From Vreelandella zhaodongensis (lineage in GTDB: Bacteria; Pseudomonadota; Gammaproteobacteria; Pseudomonadales; Halomonadaceae): a stretch of 64,000 nucleotides of DNA. A program made the translations under genes and the position numbers. The stretch's first letter is position 1; each line of letters begins with the position of its first letter. The stretch lies in contig NZ_JACCDD010000007.1 in the NCBI RefSeq assembly GCF_013415115.1, forward strand, positions 229,947-293,946, in the 5' to 3' direction. The notes beneath the pieces were generated by a model. The model was not told the DNA's origin and searched no databases. It worked only from the letters and a program-made list of their open reading frames with translations. Below are positions 58,285 through 64,000 of the stretch, piece by piece.

Positions 58285-59553
58285 CTACAGATTAATAATG
58301 GTTTGCAGTAGCTCATCCTGGGTGCTGATGGTGTTAGAGTTAGCCTGGTAAGCGCGCTGCGCCACGATGGTATCTACCAGCTCACGAGCCAAATCGACGT
58401 TAGACGCTTCCACGGCTTCGGCCTGAATCTGCCCAAGGCGTCCGGTGCCCGGTGCCCCTAGGTTTTCCAAACCGGACGAATTGGTAGCCGCCCAAAGGTT
58501 GTTACCCAACGACTGCAGACCTTCTTCATTACGGAAGCTGGCTAGCGCAATCTGACCCGCAGCGCGCGTTTCACCGTTGGTAAAGTTACGCTGAATAACG
58601 CCAGTTTCGGTGACTGTAATGCCTGCCAGTGCCCCCGAGGTGAAACCATCCTGATTTAGCTCTTTTTGCAGCGAATCAGCAGCAAACTGAGTAGTGCCAT
58701 CGAATTTAAGCTCAAGCTCGAGGTCTTCAGCATCAACGCCACCGGGAATGCCAGTAATAACCGCACTCTGTGCACCACCGTTAACACCGGTAACGACGCC
58801 ATTCGCATCGGTTTGTAGTCTACCGCTCTGGGTAAAATCTAATGTAAAGCTGCCTCTTTCGACCCCGTCAGTGACGGCGGTCACATTCCATTGGTTGCTG
58901 TTACCTACCCTTTCAAAGTAAGTAGCAACATTAATGGCATTGCCCAACGAGTCATAGGCGGTAAAGTTATTGGAGAAGTGATAGTCGATATCTCCACCGT
59001 CGAGTTCAAGCGTATTTAAATCTTGTCCACTAACGGCCCTGGCATCCAGGTTTAACAGCGCATTGACTTCTGTGGTTGCCCTTGCCGGAATGTCATCAAC
59101 CGGAATATTTAATGCCTGCGGGGCACCGCCCACCAACACGTTTGAGAACGGGAAGGCCTGCTGATCGTCAGTGTCTGCAGTGACGCCGCGATCCATGCCG
59201 TAACCCATCAGGCGATCGCCCTGGCCATTGACGATATCGCCGGTGGACGTAATGCCAAACTCGCCGTTACGCGAATAACCTACTTCACCGGTTGGACGCT
59301 CAAGGCGGTAAAAACCTTCGCCGGAAATCGCCAGATCCAAGTTACGGCCGGTACTTTCGATGCTGCCCTGGGAAAAGTCCTGGCGCAGACCCGATACCTG
59401 CACGCCGATACCCCGAGAGGCAGCAAACACATCGGCAAACAAAACGTCAGAGCGCTTATAGCCGACGGTTTGCGAGTTGGCGATGTTGTTACCCGCAGAA
59501 TTTAACTTGTCTGACTGTGCGTTAAGACCAGCCACTGCCGTTGTAAATGACAT
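58285..59553 (-). CDS. flgE: FlgE, hook protein
   Basis: 422 residues, close to the enteric length. N-terminal SFTTAVAGLNAQSDKLNSAGNNIANSQTVGYKRSD and C-terminal VDLARELVDTIVAQRAYQANSNTISTQDELLQTIINL are the axial parts; the middle is the variable hook surface. FlgE is the export substrate whose polymer length FliK measures. Confidence 0.96.
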   Translation of the reverse strand: MSFTTAVAGLNAQSDKLNSAGNNIANSQTVGYKRSDVLFADVFAASRGIGVQVSGLRQDFSQGSIESTGRNLDLAISGEGFYRLERPTGEVGYSRNGEFGITSTGDIVNGQGDRLMGYGMDRGVTADTDDQQAFPFSNVLVGGAPQALNIPVDDIPARATTEVNALLNLDARAVSGQDLNTLELDGGDIDYHFSNNFTAYDSLGNAINVATYFERVGNSNQWNVTAVTDGVERGSFTLDFTQSGRLQTDANGVVTGVNGGAQSAVITGIPGGVDAEDLELELKFDGTTQFAADSLQKELNQDGFTSGALAGITVTETGVIQRNFTNGETRAAGQIALASFRNEEGLQSLGNNLWAATNSSGLENLGAPGTGRLGQIQAEAVEASNVDLARELVDTIVAQRAYQANSNTISTQDELLQTIINL

Positions 59554-59628
59554 AATACTTTCCTCATCAAAACGTCTTTTTCATAAAAACGTTCTTACTG
59601 TAAAAACGTCGTATTACTTACAGGTTGC

Positions 59629-60321
59629 TCAAAGAATCTGCTTGACCTGATCAAGCTGAACCTGTCCGTAAATAGCCCCTAAATCCAGCCGAACACTTCC
59701 GTTACCGTCGTTAGGGGTCACACTATTAACAACGGCATAGTTCAATGCGGTTGAGTCTAGCGCTTTGCCCTCAGCATCTAAGGCCTCTAGCTGAACCGTA
59801 TAACGACCACTGGCAACTGTTTCACCCTGATCGTTTTTACCGTCCCACTGAAAAGACTGCACACCCGCTTCCACTGAGCCCAAGTTATAGCGCTTGATCA
59901 CTTGGCCGCCCTGACCAACAATCACTGCATTGAGTGTGTTAGCTGGCTTGGCAAGCTCGATACCAAAAGGTGTTGTGTAAGGTTTGCCTTCACCATCTTG
60001 CTCTAACATGATCTTGTTACCAGGCACCATCACGCCTTGCCCAATCAAGCCAGTTGCCTGCAGCGCTTGGTTGGCATCCATCTGGCTGGTAATGTTTTTC
60101 AAGGTGCTATTCAGCTCCTCAATCCCGCTGACGGTATTAATTTGAGCAATCTGGGAGGTCATCTCCGCATTTTCCATCGGATTCAGCGGATCTTGATTCT
60201 GTAGCTGGGTAATCAGTAGCGTCAGAAAGCTGTTGCGTAGCTCATCTGAGGCGCTGGGCTTTAGCTGAGCACCGCTACTACCATTTAGATTCGACAACAT
60301 TGCCGGGTCGATCGTACTCAT
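59629..60321 (-). CDS. flgD: FlgD, hook cap protein
   Basis: 230 residues. N-terminal FLTLLITQLQNQDPLNPMENAEMTSQIAQINTVSGIEEL is the FlgD hallmark; the C-terminal half has the tudor/FnIII-like fold (VQSFQWDGKNDQGETVASGRY). It caps the growing hook. It lies 2 nt after flgC and 75 nt before flgE. Confidence 0.96.
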   Translation of the reverse strand: MSTIDPAMLSNLNGSSGAQLKPSASDELRNSFLTLLITQLQNQDPLNPMENAEMTSQIAQINTVSGIEELNSTLKNITSQMDANQALQATGLIGQGVMVPGNKIMLEQDGEGKPYTTPFGIELAKPANTLNAVIVGQGGQVIKRYNLGSVEAGVQSFQWDGKNDQGETVASGRYTVQLEALDAEGKALDSTALNYAVVNSVTPNDGNGSVRLDLGAIYGQVQLDQVKQIL

Positions 60322-60323
60322 AA

Positions 60324-60734
60324 TTAGCCCTCACCCAGTGACAGCGTCTGCATCATCATCTGTTTCGATGTATTGAATACTTCTACGTTGGCTTGGTAAG
60401 AACGTGATGCCGAAATCATGTTGACCATTTCATGCACAGGCTCAACATTGGGCTTAGCGACATACCCGTCTTCATCGGCTGCAGGATGGCTGGGCATATA
60501 TTCCAGACGTAGCGGAGACGTATCTTCAACCACCTCCGTGACACGAACGCCACCGACGCCATACCGGTTATTGTGTGCTTGGGTTTCAAACATCACCTGC
60601 TTAGCCCGGTAGGTCTCTCCATCAGGGCCCGCAATACTGTCAGCATTCGCCATATTGCTAGCAGTCACGTTCATGCGCTGCGCCTGCGCACTCATTGCAG
60701 AGCCTGCAATATCAAAGGCTGAAAACATCGACAT
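60324..60734 (-). CDS. flgC: FlgC, proximal rod protein
   Basis: 136 residues: FDIAGSAMSAQAQRMNVTASNMANADSI at the N-terminus and VEPVHEMVNMISASRSYQANVEVFNTSKQMM at the C-terminus are typical. Proximal rod component; standard length. Confidence 0.97.
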   Translation of the reverse strand: MSMFSAFDIAGSAMSAQAQRMNVTASNMANADSIAGPDGETYRAKQVMFETQAHNNRYGVGGVRVTEVVEDTSPLRLEYMPSHPAADEDGYVAKPNVEPVHEMVNMISASRSYQANVEVFNTSKQMMMQTLSLGEG

Positions 60735-60759
60735 AGGTTACTTTTCTCCTGCCACGTGG

Positions 60760-61191
60760 TTATTCAGGCTGCATCGCAGTTTTCAGACCCTGAATCCGGC
60801 TGTTCATAATTGTCAGTGCGGCTTGGTAGCGAACAGCATTGTCTGCAAACTGAGTACGCTCGCGATCCATATCAACCGTATTTCCATCCAAGCTAGGCTG
60901 GTCAGGAACGCGATAAAGCAGCTCCGTGCTACCCACCCCACGCCAAGCAGGGCCTTCGCCTTGCAAGTGGCGGCCGGAAGTACGTGACAGCGAAAGCCCA
61001 CCATTTTGCTGCTGCTGTGGCTGGCTACCCGCAACGGCTTTTTTAAGTTCACTGGCAAAGTCGAGATCCCGCGCCTTATAGTTGGGCGTATCGGCGTTAG
61101 CAATGTTGGCAGCGAGGACGTTGTGGCGAGCTTGTCGCAAGCCCAGCGCCTGCTGGTGATAATTAAAGGCAGATTCAAGCTGATCAATCAT
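60760..61191 (-). CDS. flgB: FlgB, proximal rod protein
   Basis: 143 residues: QALGLRQARHNVLAANIANADTPNYKARDLDF and the C-terminal TVDMDRERTQFADNAVRYQAALTIMNSRIQGLKTAM are diagnostic. It is the first gene of the flgB-flgJ block, divergent from flgA. Confidence 0.97.
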   Translation of the reverse strand: MIDQLESAFNYHQQALGLRQARHNVLAANIANADTPNYKARDLDFASELKKAVAGSQPQQQQNGGLSLSRTSGRHLQGEGPAWRGVGSTELLYRVPDQPSLDGNTVDMDRERTQFADNAVRYQAALTIMNSRIQGLKTAMQPE

Positions 61192-61228
61192 GCCAATCCT
61201 CGTTCGCTGGGAAGCAAAATAAAATGGA

Positions 61229-61249
61229 TATTATTGATGATGAATAATA
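61229..61249. promoter_or_regulatory. AT-rich inverted repeat in the flgA-flgB divergent region
   Basis: TATTATT and AATAATA flank a 7-nt spacer, 38 nt upstream of flgB in a 194-nt divergent region that should hold both early promoters. It could be a regulator site or a leader hairpin; no sigma-28 match is present. Confidence 0.3.
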
Positions 61250-61385
61250 GGCTTCGCCTCGTCAGCCTAAAGCATGGAACAGCTGCCGTTTACACCAGCA
61301 TTTCACATGATGCACGGGATACTTTTGCACTACACTGCACCGCTGATGCTTATCATCTGCCTCCTTTAGATTGAGCGACGCCTTC

Positions 61386-62102
61386 ATGTCTTATCAGCTG
61401 CGCCCTGCTTTACGCCGCATCGCAACACTTAAGCAACTGCTCCGTTTATCCTTGATTAGTCTTGCTTTTTCATTACCTGCACAGGCTAGCGACCAAGTAT
61501 TGATGGATACCGTTCAGCAGTTTCTTTACCAGGAGACTCAGGCACTCGGCCAGGAAGTGATGATTGACATATCCCCACCTTCTCCGCACCTACCCGCCTG
61601 CGTCGCTCCCGAGCCATTTTTTCCAAATGCCCGTCAGTCACCCCTTGGACGCGTTTCCGTGGGTGTACGCTGTGGCGAAGCCAGTCGCCAAGTAAGGTAT
61701 ATGCAGGCACAGATTGATATCATTGGAAACTACGTCGTCGCCGGACAAGATATCGACAGGGGCACGCTAATTACCAGAGAAATGCTGAGTCAGAGAGAGG
61801 GCAATCTTGGTGACTTAACGGCGCAGGCCATTACTCAGCAAGACGACATTATCGGAATGGTTGCGCAACGTAATATTCGTGGTGGCAACACATTTCAGGC
61901 GCACGACTTGAAAGCGCCCCAGGTAGTAAAGCGCGGCCAGCGGGTTACCGTCATTGCACAAGGCACTGGCTTTCGCGTTTCTCGCGAAGGGGAAGCGCTC
62001 GCTGATGGTGCCCAAGGAGAGCGTATTCGTGTACGCTTTGACACACGTGAGTTAGTGACAGCACGCGTCGTTGGCCAAGGGACTCTGGTCATAGATTTTT
62101 AA
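61386..62102 (+). CDS. flgA: FlgA, P-ring assembly chaperone
   Basis: About 238 residues. A signal peptide (LLRLSLISLAFSLPAQA) is followed by the FlgA domains; VVAGQDIDRGTLITREML and the SAF-like end (VKRGQRVTVIAQGTGFRVSREGEALADGAQGERIRVRF) are typical. It works in the periplasm to assemble the P ring. The ATG at 61386 is preferred to a TTG at 61371; neither has a strong ribosome-binding site. Confidence 0.94.
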   Translation: MSYQLRPALRRIATLKQLLRLSLISLAFSLPAQASDQVLMDTVQQFLYQETQALGQEVMIDISPPSPHLPACVAPEPFFPNARQSPLGRVSVGVRCGEASRQVRYMQAQIDIIGNYVVAGQDIDRGTLITREMLSQREGNLGDLTAQAITQQDDIIGMVAQRNIRGGNTFQAHDLKAPQVVKRGQRVTVIAQGTGFRVSREGEALADGAQGERIRVRFDTRELVTARVVGQGTLVIDF

Positions 62103-62111
62103 CTGAACACC

Positions 62112-62138
62112 TAAAGTCCTCTCTATATAGGCCGATAC
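62112..62138 (+). promoter_or_regulatory. Sigma-28 (FliA) promoter of flgM-flgN
   Basis: TAAAGTCC, 11-nt spacer, GCCGATAC lies in the short gap after flgA, 49 nt before the flgM GTG. Two mismatches in the -35 and one in the -10. It allows FlgM to be remade by its own target sigma factor. Confidence 0.85.
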
Positions 62139-62187
62139 TGAGTAATACAGCGCAGGCCGCACCAACGTTGACGATGAGGCAAACAAC

Positions 62188-62454
62188 GTGAAAATTGATA
62201 ACGTCAATCCGTTGCTACGCTCTAACCAGGCGCAGCAACGTGATGAAACACAGAAAGTCACTGACAGTAAGTCTTCCGAGGCTGACAGCTCTACACGCTC
62301 GGCAACACAACTTAGCCAGATGCATGTGGATAGCTCTCAGGATATCGACTCTGCAAAAGTGCAAGAAATTCGCGATGCTATACGAGAGGGACGGCTGGAA
62401 ATCCGTGCTGACCGTATCGCTGACGGCTTAATTGCCAACTTAAAAGATTTATAA
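62188..62454 (+). CDS. flgM: FlgM, anti-sigma-28 factor
   Basis: 88 residues. The C-terminal half (SAKVQEIRDAIREGRLEIRADRIADGLIANL) is the sigma-28-binding region; the N-terminus is disordered, as is usual. FlgM holds FliA inactive until it is exported through the finished hook-basal body. The GTG start has GAGG 8 nt upstream. It is followed by flgN after 10 nt. Confidence 0.95.
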   Translation: MKIDNVNPLLRSNQAQQRDETQKVTDSKSSEADSSTRSATQLSQMHVDSSQDIDSAKVQEIRDAIREGRLEIRADRIADGLIANLKDL

Positions 62455-62464
62455 GCGCATACCT

Positions 62465-62914
62465 ATGGGCCTTTCACGACTGCTATCAGACCAACTACAG
62501 CGCCTCGATGAACTAGTGATAATGCTCTCTGATGAGCAATCACTGCTTACTCAAGGCAATATCGATGGCGATGCCCTCACTGTTATTGCGGTAAGAAAGC
62601 AATCGTTGCTAGCAGAACTGGAGCGTATCGAAACGTTACGCCGCAGCGTGCAAACAAAGCTTGGTTACCCAGACGGTGCGCTTGGTGCTAAGCAAGCGGC
62701 GAATGACGCTGACTGCCTGACGACCTGGGACAACCTGCTCGAGAAAAGCGAGCGCGTATCACGCATGAACCTTTTAACAGGCCAAATGCTATCGCTTAGA
62801 ATGAAGCATAATCAGGACATGCTGGATTACATTCGCCAAATTGCTGAAAAAACTCTCTATAAGCCAAATGGGCGTAATAATGCTCAGCCTGGCCGCATTA
62901 ACGCATCCGCTTAG
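62465..62914 (+). CDS. flgN: FlgN, export chaperone for FlgK and FlgL
   Basis: 149 residues, helical: LSRLLSDQLQRLDELVIMLSDEQSLL and VRKQSLLAELERIETLRRSV are typical, with a polar C-terminal tail. FlgN delivers the hook-filament junction proteins to the export gate. Confidence 0.92.
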   Translation: MGLSRLLSDQLQRLDELVIMLSDEQSLLTQGNIDGDALTVIAVRKQSLLAELERIETLRRSVQTKLGYPDGALGAKQAANDADCLTTWDNLLEKSERVSRMNLLTGQMLSLRMKHNQDMLDYIRQIAEKTLYKPNGRNNAQPGRINASA

Positions 62915-62958
62915 TATGTCTGCACAACCATAGACAAATCCTGTACAAGCCGCTTCAA

Positions 62959-62978
62959 TGTGAACACTAGTATTCACA
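62959..62978. promoter_or_regulatory. Inverted-repeat operator upstream of the SDR gene
   Basis: TGTGAA and TTCACA flank an 8-nt spacer, ending 15 nt before the ATG at 62994, where it would overlap the promoter or leader. The shape is typical of a TetR-type operator; the half-sites also resemble CRP half-sites, but the spacing is 4 nt too long. Confidence 0.4.
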
Positions 62979-62993
62979 ATTGGAGCCGAACGG

Positions 62994-63734
62994 ATGCTTT
63001 CCCACCTTCCCGAAGACTACACCGCCGTCGTCACCGGTGCTAATGGTGGCATTGGCCGCGCCATTATTGAAACGCTGCTTGCTGAATCCCATGTAGGCCA
63101 TATTGTTGCTGTCAGCCGCTCGCCTCTGTCTATTGCGCACCCTAATCTGGTGTCGGTAACCGCTGATATAACGACTGAGCCGGGTCGCACAACACTTTGC
63201 CAACAGCTTAATGGGAGCCCAGTACATCTGCTGTTCAATACCATTGGCACGCTGCATGATGACACGCGCAATGTGCAGCCTGAAAAGCGTTTAGAGCAGT
63301 TAGATGAAGCATCATTCGCCCATGTTATGCAGATTAATGCAGCCACGCCTGCGCTTTTGATCGCCGCACTTAAGCCATCGCTACAAGGCAAACACCCGGC
63401 CATCATCGCTAGCCTTTCGGCACGCGTTGGATCTATTGGCGATAACGGGTATGGCGGCTGGTACAGTTACCGAGCCAGTAAGGCAGCGCATAACATGTTA
63501 ATGAAGACCATCTCCATCGAACTCGCACGACTGAACAAGCAGTCTATCGTGCTGTGTCTTCATCCAGGCACCACAGATACAGCGCTGTCGAAACCTTTCC
63601 AGGCTCGTGTACCCAGCGAAAAGTTATTTACACCTGACTTCGTAGCCAAGCAGCTACTGGCGGTTATTTCCAAACGCACACCAGAGGAAACCGGCAGCTT
63701 TTGGGATTGGGCCGGCGAACCAATCGAATGGTAA
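62994..63734 (+). CDS. Short-chain dehydrogenase/reductase (C-factor-like SDR)
   Basis: 246 residues, a classical SDR: the nucleotide-binding TGANGGIGRA motif at about 15-24, NTIGTLHDD in place of NAG, the catalytic Ser in SLSARVGSIGDN, and YRASKAAHNML with catalytic Tyr and Lys. The overall pattern (CLHPGTTDTALSKPFQARVP) resembles the C-factor (CsgA-like) branch. The substrate is unknown. GGAG lies 8 nt before the ATG. It is not related to motility and marks the flank of the cluster; two strong terminators follow. Confidence 0.88.
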   Translation: MLSHLPEDYTAVVTGANGGIGRAIIETLLAESHVGHIVAVSRSPLSIAHPNLVSVTADITTEPGRTTLCQQLNGSPVHLLFNTIGTLHDDTRNVQPEKRLEQLDEASFAHVMQINAATPALLIAALKPSLQGKHPAIIASLSARVGSIGDNGYGGWYSYRASKAAHNMLMKTISIELARLNKQSIVLCLHPGTTDTALSKPFQARVPSEKLFTPDFVAKQLLAVISKRTPEETGSFWDWAGEPIEW

Positions 63735-63757
63735 ATAGTGACTTTCTTTCACACATA

Positions 63758-63793
63758 AAAAATCCCCCAGAGCTTGCGCCCTGGGGGATTTTT
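63758..63793. terminator. Intrinsic terminator after the SDR gene
   Basis: AATCCCCCAG and CTGGGGGATT form a 10-bp stem with a 10-nt loop, extended by AAA/TTT, 24 nt after the stop codon. It is symmetric and should work in both directions. Confidence 0.85.
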
Positions 63794-63824
63794 CAAATAG
63801 TTCATAACCAATAGCTCAACAACA

Positions 63825-63858
63825 AAAAACCCCAGCTTCTAATGAAGCTGGGGTTTTT
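63825..63858. terminator. Second intrinsic terminator, bidirectional
   Basis: AAAAACCCCAGCTTC and GAAGCTGGGGTTTTT form a perfect 15-bp stem with a 4-nt loop. The A and T runs make it bidirectional, so an opposing gene may lie beyond the window end. Confidence 0.88.
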
Positions 63859-63907
63859 CTTAATAAGTGCCTGACGATGATCCGGGCGGCGCTCCGCTAC
63901 TCTACTC

Positions 63908-63989
63908 GTCTCATCCTGAGACTCGCCCTTCGGGCCCGCTAAAGCGGTTCCCGTTTGTTCCCGACAAACGGGGTCCAGGGGAGACCCCT
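63908..63989. repeat. Chain of five small hairpins at the window edge
   Basis: Five inverted repeats follow one another with almost no gap: GTCTCA/TGAGAC (63908-63922), GCCC/GGGC (63925-63935), CCGC/GCGG (63936-63947), CCCGTTTGT/ACAAACGGG (63950-63972, 5-nt loop), and AGGGG/CCCCT (63977-63989). No open frame covers them. This may be a repeated intergenic element or a structured RNA; I do not recognise the family, and the window ends 11 nt later. Confidence 0.5.
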
Positions 63990-64000
63990 AAAAAGCAAAA

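Noticed and set aside
62959..62978. CRP site (TGTGA-N6-TCACA)
   Set aside because: The spacing between TGTGA and TCACA is 10 nt, not 6.

Overview
The window comes from a Gammaproteobacterium, most probably a halophile of the Halomonadaceae (Halomonas type). The evidence is the FlhDC-driven flagellar genes, a split class II ribonucleotide reductase of the Pseudomonas/Halomonas kind, enteric-like UvrA, and both a proton-type and a sodium-type motor stator. This placement is inferred from gene content, not from a marker search. No rRNA, tRNA, CRISPR array, insertion sequence or phage gene was seen.

Layout. (1) 1-6952, housekeeping flank: the 3' part of uvrA, a Crp/Fnr-type regulator with an inverted-repeat operator, the nrdJa-nrdJb operon preceded by two NrdR-like boxes 31 bp apart, and a small secreted protein of unknown function. 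(2) 6967-17884, minus strand: flhB, flhA, an unusually long flhF, an unknown gene where flhG would be expected, flhE, fliA, a sodium-type stator pair and a phytochrome-like diguanylate cyclase. (3) 18003-31015, minus strand: motA, motB, cheA, cheW, three chemoreceptors (one Aer-like), cheR, cheB, cheY, cheZ. (4) 31240-36384, minus strand: flhD-flhC, then fliS-fliT-fliK2-flhX from a sigma-28 promoter, then a YcgR/PilZ/HD-GYP fusion. (5) 36679-50720: flaG, the divergent fliE, and fliF-G-H-I-J-K-L-M-N-O-P-Q-R. (6) 50738-62914: flgB to flgL on the minus strand, with divergent flgA-flgM-flgN. (7) 62994-64000: an SDR gene, two strong terminators and a chain of small hairpins at the edge.

How it works together. 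FlhDC would start the hook-basal-body genes. FliA (sigma-28), held back by FlgM until hook completion, would fire late promoters. Four close matches to the sigma-28 consensus (TAAAGTTT, 11-nt spacer, GCCGATAA) precede fliST, flaG, flgKL and flgMN. Nearly every structural, export, motor and chemotaxis gene is present, but flagellin (fliC) and the filament cap (fliD) are not, so they must lie elsewhere.

Most notable: a 1011-residue FliK whose middle is five near-identical 69-residue tandem repeats plus partial copies; FlhF with a 358-residue unknown C-terminal extension and no recognisable FlhG; a second FliK-like protein next to a free-standing FlhB-CC-like protein; and two c-di-GMP proteins with degenerate key residues (a phytochrome-like GGDEF protein lacking its chromophore ligands, and a YcgR-PilZ-HD-GYP fusion lacking the HH metal pair).
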